NCBI RefSeq assembly: GCF_001445655.1
Contig: NZ_LNBE01000001.1
Coordinates: forward strand, 311,811 to 375,810
Direction: 5' to 3'
Source of the DNA: Streptomyces roseifaciens
Lineage (GTDB): Bacteria > Actinomycetota > Actinomycetes > Streptomycetales > Streptomycetaceae
Length of the DNA: 64,000 nucleotides
Made by a program: the position numbers and the translations under genes
The notes under the pieces: model-generated
What the model was told of the DNA's origin: nothing
What the model saw: only the letters and a program-made list of their open reading frames with translations
The model's database searches: none
Shown here: piece after piece, positions 36,486 through 45,788 of the stretch
Layout of the letters: each line of letters opens with the position of its first letter
Position numbering within the stretch: the first letter of the stretch is position 1

Positions 36486-36735
36486 TCAGCCGCCCGACCG
36501 CAGCGGGGTCTCGGCGTACCGGCGGACGACCGGCTCCAAGTAATCTGCATGTGGCCCCGCCAGGGCGTAGCCGGCTGTCGTGGACAGCGCTGAGGGCTGG
36601 CCGCGGTGACGGGCGGCGAACAGGGCGGGGTCGTGCACTCCGCGGTCCAGCAGCACCTCGTCCAGAGCCGTGCGGCCGTGCAGCTCTTCCACGTCCCGTC
36701 CGGCTGCTTGATGGCGCGGTGACGGCGGTGCACTA
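36486..36735 (-). pseudogene. Hypothetical protein, C-terminal fragment
   Basis: The frame reads RDVEELHGRTALDEVLLDRG, VHDPALFAARHRGQPSAL and YLEPVVRRYAETPLRSGG. Gene-like codon use, but no start; GTG 36692 lies inside the coherent part. Family unknown. Confidence 0.35.
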
Positions 36736-36776
36736 GGGGGTGTCCGACTGGTCGGTGCGGCATGCGGTTGCTGGTG

Positions 36777-37421
36777 CTATTCGGGGCGCTCGCTGGCAGC
36801 TGGGGGTGCGGGGCTGTCAGCGGGGTTGTGGGGGCCCTGCGGGGGGATGGTGTGGCTTTGCTGTTCCAGCAGGGTCGCCTTGGCTTCCATGGGGCCTGCC
36901 ATGTAGGCGAGGAGGCAGGCGGAGGCGATGAAAGCCATGTGGATGATCGTCCCCCACAGCAGTTCCTGGCGGGGGGTGTGGTGGATGTTGACGAACATCT
37001 GCAGCAGGTGGATGGACGAGATGCCCACGATCGCCATGGCGAGTTTGACCTTGAGCACGTTCGAGTTGACGTGCGAGAGCCATTCCGGCTGGTCCTTGTG
37101 GCCCTGGAGCCCGATACGGGAGACGAAGGTCTCATAACCACCGATGATCACCATGATCAGCAGATTGGCGATCATGACGACGTCGACCAGTTTCAGGACG
37201 CCGAGCATCACCATGTTCTCGTCCGAAGCTCCAGTGACCACACCACGGATGAGGGTGCGGAGCTCGCCGAAGAATTCCCACACGTAGACGGCCTGGGCAG
37301 CCACGAGCCCGAAGTACAAGGGTGCCTGGAGCCAGCGGGTGGCGAACAGGGCGTAGCCCAGTGACGGTACGGAGCCGTTCGCCGGAGGAGGGGCTGCCTC
37401 GTACGTGCCGCGCGTGCGCAA
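36777..37421 (-). CDS. YqhA/UPF0114 (TIGR00645) membrane protein
   Basis: 214 residues. Four membrane segments in the family pattern: APLYFGLVAAQAVYVWEFF, LKLVDVVMIANLLIMVIIGG, VKLAMAIVGISSIHLLQMFV and IIHMAFIASACLLAYMAG. Motif GGYETFVSR after helix 2 and KLAMAIVGISSI are conserved in TIGR00645 proteins. Function unknown; deletion mutants in other bacteria are not informative. The Pro-rich tail (38 residues) is longer than in E. coli YqhA. Confidence 0.85.
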   Translation of the reverse strand: MRTRGTYEAAPPPANGSVPSLGYALFATRWLQAPLYFGLVAAQAVYVWEFFGELRTLIRGVVTGASDENMVMLGVLKLVDVVMIANLLIMVIIGGYETFVSRIGLQGHKDQPEWLSHVNSNVLKVKLAMAIVGISSIHLLQMFVNIHHTPRQELLWGTIIHMAFIASACLLAYMAGPMEAKATLLEQQSHTIPPQGPHNPADSPAPPAASERPE

Positions 37422-37527
37422 TCGCTGCTCCGTCTCGTCGCCGGCGGTCGCCTATCAGCCCACCACTGCCCCAGCGGTCGGCGGGTTACGTGCGGCTGGC
37501 GCAGACTTCCCTCGTATAGGGGACCAC

Positions 37528-37980
37528 GGTCTGTCCGGCAGGTCATGAGCGGAGCCAGAGGCGCAGGGCAGCGACGGTCACGGTGCCGTGGAAAATGTAC
37601 GCCCTCTTGTCGAATCGGGTGGCGGCCGCGCGGAAGCCCTTGAGGGCGTTGATTGTTCGCTCGACTTCGTTGCGGCGCTTGTAGATTGCCTTGTCGAAGC
37701 CGGTGGGCCTGCCGCCCGCGCTGCCGCGGCGCTGGCGGTGGGCCCGCTGGTCCTTGCGTTCGGGGATGGTGTGCTTGATCTGCCGACGCCGCAGGTACCG
37801 GCGATTCCGGCGGGAGTCACGCCGCGGCACACCGGTCCGCTGCCGGAAGAGAAAAGCCGTTGATCACCCTGCGATGACTCTTCCAACGACCGCCTCGTCC
37901 CATGTTCTTCGGCAAGTGCGGCTCCAGCCGAGCCCACTCCTGATCCGAGAGATCGCCCCGCCACACACTGACTGAGCGTT
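37528..37980 (-). mobile_element. Internally deleted IS5-family element (copy 2)
   Basis: Its 3' end GGTCTGTCCGGCAGGTC (37528-37544) matches copy 1. On the minus strand the transposase begins DLSDQEWARLEPHLPKNMGR, goes to RQRTGVPRRDSRRN and jumps to YLRRRQIKHTIPERKDQ, GRPTGFDKAIYKRRNEVERT and the end AALRLWLRS. The catalytic core is missing. The join is at a different upstream point from copy 1 (10511-11173) but re-enters at the same LRRRQIKHT. The start side is truncated near 37980. Confidence 0.75.
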
Positions 37981-38149
37981 TGGTCCTGTCTCAGGGTGAT
38001 GTGTTGCGGTTTTCCGGTCCCGATACCCGGAGGCTGAAGGGGCAGTGAGACGACTGGCCGTTGATGTGGCGGCAGATGCCTGTTTCGCTCCGGCACCTCC
38101 TGTCTCATCCCAAGCCGTCCCGGCCCATGACCCTTCGCCCGCTGGCCAG

Positions 38150-38367
38150 GCCGACCGCCGCGCGAGGTGGATGCCGTGCAGGAGAGCGGAGCCCTGGTAG
38201 CCGGAGGCGTTGTGGACCAGGGGCGAGAGGAGTTCGGCAGCCCGTGTCAGGAGCGACGGCGCGTGGGCGGGGTAGGCGCGTGCGAGGAGGACGTGGGCGC
38301 GGCCGTTCTCGGCATCGCACTCGGTGATTGCCATGGCAACTTGCTGCCCTCTGGCGTGCTTGTCCAC
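38150..38367 (-). pseudogene. XRE-TPR regulator C-terminal fragment
   Basis: The frame reads ECDAENGRAHVLLARAYPAH, LLTRAAELLSPLVHNASGYQ and ALLHGIHLAR, clearly a relative of the segment at 25.9-26.1 kb. It is cut on both sides; the left part runs into an unrelated frame next to the IS5 copy 2. Confidence 0.65.
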
Positions 38368-38470
38368 TTACGCTGAGGCCGAAGCGTACTGACGACGGGA
38401 CACCCGGCGTACGGGGCATGCTCGTCGGCCCCCGTCACCAACTGTCCGTGGCCAATGGCGCCATCACGGC

Positions 38471-39034
38471 ATGGTGCCCATCATCAAATCCTGGTCACGG
38501 ATAGAAGCGTGGCTCGCCCTGCATGCCCCGGCCACCTACGCGAGCCTGGCTCCCCCAGCCAACCAGGAGGCACTCGCCATGACCGAGAAAGCGATCGGTA
38601 TGCGGCTGCCCGGGCCGTTGACCGAGATTCTGCTGCTTCACAACGGGACGGGCTCCCAGACGCTGCTGCCCTCAGGGTGGCACCTCCTCAGCGCCGAAGG
38701 CATCGCCAGGACCTGGGCGCTGCGTACCGAGATCGCGGGAAACGATGCGGATGATTTTCACTACGATCCTGCTGCGGAGTTCGGGCCGTGGTGGGACCGG
38801 CGCTGGGTTCCCTTTGCCAGCTTCGGAAACGGTGATCACCTGGTGATCAGCCAGCTCGGCCGGATCGGCGACGCCTGCCATGAGGATGGTTGCCACTTTG
38901 ACGCCCACCCGATGTGGTCCTCGCTCACGGCTCTGTTCGCCCATGTCGCATCGGCCCTGGAATCCGGCAACAAGCTCCACTACTACCAGCGAAGCGTCGA
39001 CAAGGACGGCGAGCTGGAATGGGAAGTCCTCTGA
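38471..39034 (+). CDS. SMI1/KNR4 (SUKH) family protein
   Basis: 187 residues. IIKSWSRIEAWLALHAPATY, GMRLPGPLTEILLLHNGTGS, FGPWWDRRWVPFASFGNGDH and HPMWSSLTALFAHVASALES follow the SUKH pattern. SUKH proteins act mostly as immunity proteins against secreted nuclease or other toxins. No toxin gene is next to it. Length is normal. A broken second SUKH gene is at 58.5 kb. Confidence 0.8.
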   Translation: MVPIIKSWSRIEAWLALHAPATYASLAPPANQEALAMTEKAIGMRLPGPLTEILLLHNGTGSQTLLPSGWHLLSAEGIARTWALRTEIAGNDADDFHYDPAAEFGPWWDRRWVPFASFGNGDHLVISQLGRIGDACHEDGCHFDAHPMWSSLTALFAHVASALESGNKLHYYQRSVDKDGELEWEVL

Positions 39035-39358
39035 CCGCTGCCCTCCACAGCTGCGGCTTGCAGGTCCATCCCCGCCGCAGCGAGGCCTGGCCTGGAGATC
39101 TTCACCGTTGTCACAGCTGCTGCACTGGCGGGATTCCCACCGGATTGGCCAGTGCCGTCAGCGTCAGGCCCGTGCCCCGAGGCCGGTTCGCTCGTTGGAG
39201 GACTTGAGTGCATGTCCACCTGCGCCGGGGTCTACCCCGTCTCCCAGGTCCCGGCGCGGGACGCATGCACGGGCCGGGCTGGTCTATTTGCGTTTCGCGC
39301 GGTCGGCTGCAACTGTGCTGGCCTCGGGGCCGAGGGCAGCCACCCTGAGCTGGCAGGC
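39035..39358. other. Intergenic stretch
   Basis: 324 bases between convergent genes. I see no ORF with gene-like codon use and no clear terminator. Confidence 0.4.
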
Positions 39359-39607
39359 CTATTGCAGGGCCCGTTTGCGGGCTTCGTCTTCGCGGGAGCT
39401 GACCCGGCCGGTGAGGACCAGGGCGACGATGCTTGAGGGGATCCATCCCCACTTGGCGACGAAGTCCGCGATCGTGCCCACGACCGAATCATCGTCGGTG
39501 AACCAAGCGACGGCGACCGCCACCATGCCGGCGAACAGCCAGCCCTTCCAGATGTTCCTGCGCGCGTCCTTCGCCGCTGCCTTGACGTCCTTGTATCCGT
39601 CGCTCAT
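39359..39607 (-). CDS. Small two-helix membrane protein
   Basis: 82 residues from ATG 39607 (AAAGGG site). After a basic N-terminus (KDVKAAAKDARRNIWKGW) there are two hydrophobic segments, LFAGMVAVAVAWF and WIPSSIVALVLTG, separated by DDDSVVGTIADFVAKWG. Family unknown. Confidence 0.6.
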   Translation of the reverse strand: MSDGYKDVKAAAKDARRNIWKGWLFAGMVAVAVAWFTDDDSVVGTIADFVAKWGWIPSSIVALVLTGRVSSREDEARKRALQ

Positions 39608-39873
39608 GGAGCCCTTTCCGTCGAGGTTCCCGGATCCTAACAAGCGAGTCGGGCCCGTCGACCGGCGACGTCGTGGTGCTGTCGGCCGTGACGAAGAACG
39701 AGATCGGTCGCGTCGATGCGAAGTCGTCCGTCGCGAGTGGCGGTAACCGCCCCTGACTTGCCGGGTCTGACCGCGTGGTGATGCGAGGGTTGGTGAGGTC
39801 AGCAAGGGCTCGCTCCCGTCGCGACGGCCCCCGATGGGCCGGTTCACGCAACAGGTCACGTCAGAGGGCGGGA

Positions 39874-40783
39874 TCACCAGGCCTCCTGCAGGAAGGGAAG
39901 CGTGTCATAGAGAAAATGGCCGAGCATCAGGGGGAGCAGCCGCCGGGTGCGCAGGTACAGGCCTACGCCCGCTGCGCCGAGGAGGATTGCGGCGAGAGCT
40001 GGAGCTCCAATGAAGAGGTGGGTGGCTACGCGCAGGCCGATGCTGATCGCGTATGCGGTCCAAAGCGGAAGCCTGGCTGCGCGGGTGAGGATCACGACTG
40101 TGGCGACGATCACCAGTTCTTCCAGCACGCACGTGTAGACGACGTTGCTCACCGGGTGCAGCGTGCCGGACCAGCCCAGCACCTCGTCCTGGCTCCGGGC
40201 CGGGACGAGATCCGGCCACCAGTACGCTAGCCAGCCGGAGTAATAGACGGTCAGGGCAGAAGCGACGTACATGCCTCCGCCGGCCACGATCCACTTCACC
40301 AGACCCGCCGGTCGTGGCTCGCGTTGCCCGCTGTGCAGGACACGCCGGGGTGGGGTGCCGTGCCGGTGCAGCAGGTTCAGCGTCAGCCACGCGGCCAGGG
40401 CGGAGAAGGCGAGGTTGAACACCGCCCGCCCGGCCAGCGAGGGCAGGAGCGGCGCCAGGCACGCCGCGGTGATCACCGGCAGTGCCAGGTAGGCCTGCCA
40501 CCGGCTGGCTGTGCGCAGCGTACGGATCAGCCAGATCCCAGCGGCTAACGCGGACAGCGGGCGGATGGCCGGTGCCCCGTGGGCCAGCAAGGGGTTCGTA
40601 GCGCCGTACAGGCTGGAGAGCTGTGTCGCCGACGCCCACAGGGCCACAGCCAACGTGACCGCAAGTAAACCCGCCCAGTGTCAGCAGCGCGCTTCTTCGC
40701 TCTTTCCAGGACGGCCGGCTCTCGGACGGCGTGAGGGCGGCCGGGGGCGGCGGGGCGGCGGCGGGATGGGCGGGCGTGGCCAT
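39874..40783 (-). pseudogene. CPBP intramembrane protease, one frameshift
   Basis: The N-terminus MATPAHPAAAPPPPAALTPS and KERRSALLTLGG is read from ATG 40783. At about 40675 the frame changes by one base, after which LLAVTLAVALWASATQL and the rest continue to the stop. Seven or so membrane segments; CVLEELVIVATV is the EExxxR-type motif (here without a clear Arg), LRVATHLFIG gives a His and LGHFLYDTLPF the last motif. Abi/CPBP proteases are linked to bacteriocin immunity or membrane-protein processing. Motif 1 looks incomplete (EEL-VIVAT). Confidence 0.75.
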
Positions 40784-40823
40784 GATGCTCCAGGCGTGAT
40801 CAGGAAGCGGAAGGGGGGTGTGG

Positions 40824-41509
40824 TCAGCGGCGTTGGGCGTGGATGAGGAGTGAGGGGATCGGCCGGTGGGGGTGGTCCGGGTTGGCCAGGCGCGTCAGGT
40901 GCTGGATGGTGAAGTCGCGTGCCAGCAGGGACTGCCACAGGGCCGGGGCGAGGACCCAGCGGGGGAGCGTCACGGTGGTGCCGTTCGGCTGGGGCAGGAG
41001 CGCCGACGAGGACTCGGGGTAGGCGTTTACCGCAGTGCCGTCGGCGTGTTCAGCCATCGCCGCGATCACCAGCCGTCGCCCGGGCACAGTGCTGCGGCGG
41101 CCGCGGCCAGGAGCAGGTAGGGGTCGGTGAAGCAGGCGGCGCCGAACCGCGAGAAGCACACGTCGTACACGCCGGGCCGCTGGGCGAGGTGACGGACGGC
41201 GTCCTCCGTCACGTACCGCAGCCCGGGCAGGTGGCCGAAGCGGCGGCGAGCGAGTGCGGTAGCGGTCGGGGAGCTGTCCACGCCCACGCCGTCGGCGCCG
41301 TGCTCCTGGACGAGGTGGGCGACGACGAGTCCGGTGCCGCAGCCGACGTCGACGACCCGGCGGCCGCTCACGGGGCCGAGGAGTTCTGGTCCGGGTCCGT
41401 AGCTGTCGTAAGCGTCCCAGCGGAAGGGGTCGCCGGGCGTGCGTGCGGCTTCGGCCAGGCTGCGCTGGCGGCCGTGATGGGCCCACGGGTCGGACACGAT
41501 CGGTTCCAC
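40824..41509 (-). pseudogene. Class I SAM methyltransferase, one frameshift
   Basis: From GTG 41509 (GAGGAG site) the frame has WDAYDSYGPGPELLGPVSGR, motif I VVDVGCGTGLV and the acidic GVGVDSS. Near 41070 the reading shifts from ALCPGDGW to RRLVIAAMAEHADG and continues to LARDFTIQHLTRLANP and the stop. Otherwise complete (about 225 residues). Last gene of the minus-strand run. Confidence 0.75.
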
Positions 41510-41577
41510 GGTGATGCTCTCCTCACGTTGACGGCCGGCGGAGCGGCGGGTGGGCTGCCGCTCCACCGGCCATGGGG

Positions 41578-42197
41578 TCAGTCCTGGTCGGCGATGAGGG
41601 TCTGGAGGGAGGGCATGCACAGGCTGGGGTGTTGCAGGAGGTGCACGTGTCGCTTCTCGCGCAGGACGGTCTCCACCGTGCAGCCGATCGTGTCGCGGGC
41701 GTAGCGCATGACGCGTTCGGAGCTGGTGTGGCCGCGCACCCAGACGGCCGAGATGTGGCGGGCGGCGTAGTCCACGGCCCACCAGGCGAGGAGCTGCCCC
41801 AGCCGCCGGTGCTGCGGGGCGGGGGTGGTGAACAGGCCGCCCACCATGAGGGCGGGTTCGGCCTGCTGCTCGGGCATCTACCCGCAGGACGAGGACGAGG
41901 GAAGGAGGGCGATGGTCCCCAAGGGACGGTTGTCCTCGGTGACCACCCACACGACCGGTCGCCCGTCCTCGCTGCTGAGGAAGAAGTCGATCAGAAGAGT
42001 GCGGGCGGCCTCGAGGACAGTCCGGGCCCGGGGCGCAGGGTTGAGGGAGCGATCAGGTCGGACATCAGGCCGGTGACAGCGATCTCGTCGCTCTTCGCAG
42101 CCGGCCGCACCATGTAGCCCGGCGCGCGCATGCCGTCTGCCGGGTCGGCGGTACTGCCTGTGCCAGTAGAAGTGCGTGTGGAGGAGGGGTCGTTCAT
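41578..42197 (-). pseudogene. GNAT acetyltransferase, stop codon and frameshift
   Basis: ATG 42197 begins MNDPSSTRTSTG and leads into MVRPAAKSDEIAVTGLMSDL. After a frame change near 42045 the text is ARTLLIDFFLSSEDGRP and TEDNRPLGTIALLPSSSSCG, then an in-frame TAG at 41878-41880, and then MVGGLFTTPAPQHRRLGQLL, the acetyl-CoA loop. Two separate lesions in one gene. Its ATG overlaps the stop of the upstream gene (ATGA). Confidence 0.75.
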
Positions 42198-42817
42198 GAC
42201 GGCTGTCCCCTGATGCTGTCTACGCGGATGGCGTCGGCGAGGAGCAGGGCCTGGCTGGCAGTGGCGCGGCCCAGGGCGATCCGGTCGGGACGGGAATCGG
42301 CACAGTCCGCACAGACAGGCTTGGCAATGGCATCGATGAACCCGCCCGCGGCGGCTGCCAGGAGAGGGCGGAGGCGGTCGGTCAGGTCGTGGATGGCCTC
42401 ATAGCTGTCCAGAGGGACATCGCCGGCTTGCTGGTCGCCGCCGAGGAACCGCCACAGGCGGGCGGCGTCGGCGGCGCTGATGTCACCGATATCGACTCCG
42501 GATTCGGTGGCGCGAACGTCCGGGGCTTCGATGCCGGCGTCGCCCCAGACGGTGCGCAGACGGAGGGCGGCGGCCTGTACGTCGGACAGGTGGGCGAGGA
42601 CCAGGAAGGCAAAGAGCATCGCGTCCTGGGCTGTGGCCAAGGCGATCTCCAATGCCGGCTCGATGCGGACGACGGTCCGCACCGTCGCCCGGATCTGGTG
42701 CTGGGCCAGCGCCTCCTGCAGAGCGCGGGCCATCTGCTCGACAGGCAACAGCGGGTCGACGGCATCCGTGCCGGGGAGAAAGGGAGCGGTGCTGTCCGGG
42801 GCGATCGTGACGGTCAC
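42194..42817 (-). CDS. Hypothetical protein of the minus-strand operon
   Basis: 207 residues if it starts at GTG 42817, which has AAGGAGG eight bases upstream; ATG 42964 would add 49 low-complexity residues and overlap the HAD gene by 80 bases. It is helical, with IRATVRTVVRIEPALEIALA, DAMLFAFLVLAHLSDVQAAA and a C-terminal CADCADSRPDRI Cys pair. The spacing DxxC..C could bind a metal. Not recognised. Its TGA overlaps the ATG of the GNAT gene. Confidence 0.6.
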   Translation of the reverse strand: MTVTIAPDSTAPFLPGTDAVDPLLPVEQMARALQEALAQHQIRATVRTVVRIEPALEIALATAQDAMLFAFLVLAHLSDVQAAALRLRTVWGDAGIEAPDVRATESGVDIGDISAADAARLWRFLGGDQQAGDVPLDSYEAIHDLTDRLRPLLAAAAGGFIDAIAKPVCADCADSRPDRIALGRATASQALLLADAIRVDSIRGQPS

Positions 42818-42884
42818 AGTGGGCGCCTCCTTGCTGTCCCCGACTGTGAGGACCGGCAGGGTGTTGCTGGCCCGCAGCGCCTTG

Positions 42885-43670
42885 TCAACGGCCTGGGCGG
42901 CGGAGCGTGCATTCGTACGAGACGACGGCGAGGGGACCGCCCTGGGCGAGCGACTGGTGTTCATGATCGGTGTCTTTCTGGTGCGGGGAGTGGTCGGGGT
43001 CAAGGAGCGTGAGGAGGCCGTAGGGGGTGAGAGCGGTGGGGGTGCTCGGGTGGGCGGGGTGTCCGTAGCCCCAGGCGGCATGGATGTGAGGGGTGCCGGC
43101 ACGGTGGGCGCATTCCTCGTCGACGGCCATGTCGCCGACGTAGACCGCGCACGCCGGGTCGACACCGAGGTCCACCAGGGCCAGCAGCAAAGGATCAGGG
43201 GCCGGCTTCCCCCGCCGGATGCACCCAGAGGCACGGAGGGTGACAAAGGGCCAGCCGAACCGGCCGGTTAGCTCGACGGCAGCCTCCGGGGACTTCGACG
43301 TCACCACCGCAACCGGCCAGCCCGCACGGCGGAACGCCCGCAGGACTTGGCTGATGCCGGGGAACGGCCGTGCCAGGTGGGAGGCGTTCCGGGAGGCACT
43401 CCGGTAGGTCTGCGCCGGGCCGGGCGAGGAATCCAGGCCGAGGAGGCTCATGATCTCGCCGAAGGGCCAGCCCAGGTGCTGGGCATAGGCGCTGAAGGGG
43501 ATGCTCAGATCGTGCCGGGAGCACATCTGCTGCCAGGCCGACTTCATGACCGGCAGGGTGTCGACGAGGACCCCGTCCAGATCGAACACCAGGGCCCTGC
43601 CCAGTACCGGCTGGCCCGGCAGCAGGACTGAAACGGTGGTAGCGGCAGCAGACCACTTAGGATCCGTCAC
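42885..43670 (-). CDS. HAD-superfamily hydrolase
   Basis: 261 residues from GTG 43670. The four HAD motifs are present: ALVFDLDGVLVDTLP (nucleophile Asp in DLDG), VAVVTSKSPEAA, the Lys in RRGKPAPDPLLL and VYVGDMAVDEECA. The cap between motifs I and II is the helical type of phosphoglycolate-phosphatase-like enzymes. Likely a small-molecule phosphatase. The start overlaps the stop of the upstream gene (GTGA). The last 40 residues are not HAD-like and may be due to a shifted end. Confidence 0.85.
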   Translation of the reverse strand: MTDPKWSAAATTVSVLLPGQPVLGRALVFDLDGVLVDTLPVMKSAWQQMCSRHDLSIPFSAYAQHLGWPFGEIMSLLGLDSSPGPAQTYRSASRNASHLARPFPGISQVLRAFRRAGWPVAVVTSKSPEAAVELTGRFGWPFVTLRASGCIRRGKPAPDPLLLALVDLGVDPACAVYVGDMAVDEECAHRAGTPHIHAAWGYGHPAHPSTPTALTPYGLLTLLDPDHSPHQKDTDHEHQSLAQGGPLAVVSYECTLRRPGR

Positions 43671-44146
43671 GTGGCCGCCCCTCGTGTCCGGCAGCCCGTG
43701 CCTCCCGGCGGGTCCACCAGCTGGCCGGCCACCCTGGCCAGGGCCTGGCGTAGTTTGCGGGGCGAGGTGATGCCACCGGGCGCCACCACCCACCGCACGT
43801 CCCGGGCCATCCCCAGCGCACCGGACAACGGCAGCTCGATGACACTGCCCTTGCGCATCACCCGCACACCGCGCACGCCAGGCCAACGCCGCGCATGCCC
43901 ACGGGCGATGAGAAACATCCAGGCCCCTGACGAGCTGGCCACGACAGGCCCGATGCCGGTACCGAGGTAGGCGAGGACCCGCTCACCGATATCTGCCGGG
44001 ACCCGGACCGCGTCCCAGCCGATACCGCACGGGGCCCGGTGCACGCCGCCCGCCGGAAGACGTACCGGCGAGGGCCGGCCGTCTCTGGGGGCGGCGTGCA
44101 CCTGGTAAGGGTCCAAAGCGACCAGCTGGTCCCGTGAGGTGGTCAC
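43667..44146 (-). CDS. Prim-pol-like small protein
   Basis: 159 residues from GTG 44146, overlapping the HTH gene's stop (GTGA). GIGWDAVRVPADIGERVLAY, GPVVASSSGAWMFLIARG and ARDVRWVVAPGG follow the layout of Streptomyces small proteins related to the bifunctional primase/polymerase N-terminal fold, where a WDAVR segment is conserved. No catalytic metal cluster is evident. The function in this operon is unknown. Confidence 0.5.
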   Translation of the reverse strand: MTTSRDQLVALDPYQVHAAPRDGRPSPVRLPAGGVHRAPCGIGWDAVRVPADIGERVLAYLGTGIGPVVASSSGAWMFLIARGHARRWPGVRGVRVMRKGSVIELPLSGALGMARDVRWVVAPGGITSPRKLRQALARVAGQLVDPPGGTGCRTRGAAT

Positions 44147-44736
44147 TGCGTTGCCCCCACTTGCTGGGGCGATGCGAGGAGCGCGGGGCGTGAACTGTGC
44201 CTGCGGGCCATACCGGCCTCGGTGAGAAGGCCGTAGCGCCAGGCGAGACGGACACCGTGAGCGGGCGTGCGGCCTCCGAGCCGTGCCAAAAGTCCTAGAT
44301 TGGCAGAAGTAAGCACATAGCGGGGCGTGCGTGTGGTGTGGCTGAGCTGCCCGATGGTGACTCCGCGGATGTGAGCGCCGAGCACCAGGCGCTCCTGGGC
44401 GCTGAGGGTGGGTGCGGTGTCCTCGAAAGGCTGTGGGGCGGGGAAAGAGGGGTGGCAGTAGCAGGCGTGCACGAGCGCCGGCAGCCGGCGGGGCGAGCCG
44501 AGCAGCCTGGCGGTGGTGCTGAGATACGACGCCAGGGTGCTCATCTCGATCCCCATCGCCCCGGCAGCCTGCCGATACGTGTAGCCGTGCGCGAGGAATG
44601 TGATCACCGTCCGGTGTGCGAGGGACAGGAGCCGGGCGGTGCAGATCGCCTCACACTCGCGGGGAGGTAACAGACGGGCCAGCTCAGACGCGGGAGCAGC
44701 CGGGAGCAGTGAGCTTGGGGGACCGGGCACAGGCAT
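44143..44736 (-). CDS. HTH DNA-binding protein
   Basis: 197 residues. Two HTH-like regions: LAHRTVITFLAHGYTYRQAA (with GIEMSTLASYLSTTARLLG) and LSAQERLVLGAHIRGVTIGQ (with LSHTTRTPRYVLTSANLGLL), both like LuxR/sigma-4 helices. The second is followed by ARLGGRTPAHGVRLAWRYGL. Probably a regulator acting with the HATPase gene upstream in the same run. No exact family. Confidence 0.55.
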   Translation of the reverse strand: MPVPGPPSSLLPAAPASELARLLPPRECEAICTARLLSLAHRTVITFLAHGYTYRQAAGAMGIEMSTLASYLSTTARLLGSPRRLPALVHACYCHPSFPAPQPFEDTAPTLSAQERLVLGAHIRGVTIGQLSHTTRTPRYVLTSANLGLLARLGGRTPAHGVRLAWRYGLLTEAGMARRHSSRPALLASPQQVGATQ

Positions 44737-44794
44737 GGCAGGGGCTTTCCTGGGAGGGACATGCGGGCAGCAGCATCAGGTCGCGGGGCCGGGC

Positions 44795-45142
44795 TCAGCG
44801 GTGGGGCTGGTGATCGGACGGGGCAGTGCTCTCCAGTTCGAGGAGGGTCGAGGTTGCGTGGGCCGGGCGCCGCAGGTGTCCTCGCGCCTCCTCCTCTCCT
44901 GTCGGCGCGGGCACGGTGACCAGTCGTCGAGCACGGTCAACCGCCTGCCGGGCGGGATGGCCGTGGCGGCCGATGAGGAAGGAGGCGTTGACCGTGAGTC
45001 GCTCGAGGAGCGTGATGAATTGCGGCGTCAGCTCGCGGACCTGCCCGGGGCTGGGCGCGGCGAATTCGCCGGTGACCTGCTCCAGGAGGTCGTAGGTGGC
45101 GTCAGCGTCGGCGATCTCGCAGAACCGCTGGTCCTGGCACAA
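44795..45142 (-). CDS. DUF6415-like protein
   Basis: 115 residues if the TTG at 45142 is used; the true start is unsure. DATYDLLEQVTGEFAAPSPG, LLERLTVNASFLIGRHGHPA and ARGHLRRPAHATSTLLELES have the spacing of the DUF6415 family, small helical proteins that are frequent near Streptomyces secondary-metabolite genes. It fits the operon between HATPase and HTH genes. Confidence 0.5.
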   Translation of the reverse strand: MCQDQRFCEIADADATYDLLEQVTGEFAAPSPGQVRELTPQFITLLERLTVNASFLIGRHGHPARQAVDRARRLVTVPAPTGEEEARGHLRRPAHATSTLLELESTAPSDHQPHR

Positions 45143-45243
45143 TCCGTCCCGAGGCTACGGCGGACGACCGGACGGAGACTGAACGAACCTGCCCAGGCTG
45201 CGCTGCCCTGTACCGGCCGCCACGTAGACCGTGGATGCTGGAT

Positions 45244-45705
45244 TCACCGGGCGCCCCGGCGCTCGGTCCGGCTGACGTAGGCCCATACGGCCAGGTGGCC
45301 GCTGGGAAGGCGGCGCCATCCCCAGATGGCCAGTGACTCCACAAGGAGCAGCCCACGACCGTGCTCGGCGTCGTCACCAGGACCATCGGCCGCGCGGCAC
45401 GCAGCGAGCAGCGCCTCTGCTTCGCCGCCTGCGTCTTCGACCTCGATGAGGACCGAACCGCCGGCTTCGGTGACGCTCAGACCGATCTCCGCGCAGTGGG
45501 CGGGAGTGGGGTGCTGGAGGGCGTTGGTCAGCAGCTCGCTGACGATCAGCTCCACCCGGAACACCTCGTCATCGCCGATCGCCCACCGGGCCATCAGAGC
45601 GGTGACCGTGCGCCGGGCCTGCCTGACGGCCTCGCGGTCAGGAGCAACCCCCATGGCCTCCTGACGCGACGCACGTAACCGGGGACGCTTACGCAACGCC
45701 GGCAC
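45244..45705 (-). CDS. ATP-binding protein (HATPase_c, RsbW-like)
   Basis: 153 residues from GTG 45705. EAVRQARRTVTALMARWAI, VELIVSELLTNALQHPTPAH (N box), VEDAGGEAEAL (D-x-G) and AEHGRGLLLVESLAIWGWRR (G box) are the marks of the GHKL ATPases used as anti-sigma kinases. Streptomyces carry dozens. It may work with the HTH protein downstream. The C-terminal LAVWAYVSRTE is typical. Confidence 0.85.
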   Translation of the reverse strand: MPALRKRPRLRASRQEAMGVAPDREAVRQARRTVTALMARWAIGDDEVFRVELIVSELLTNALQHPTPAHCAEIGLSVTEAGGSVLIEVEDAGGEAEALLAACRAADGPGDDAEHGRGLLLVESLAIWGWRRLPSGHLAVWAYVSRTERRGAR

Positions 45706-45788
45706 AGTGACCCCAGCGCAGGAACTGGCCCCAGCGCTCTGCAGGCTGCCGCGTTCAGCACGGTGGGGGCGCAGTCTCGTCACCGTCC

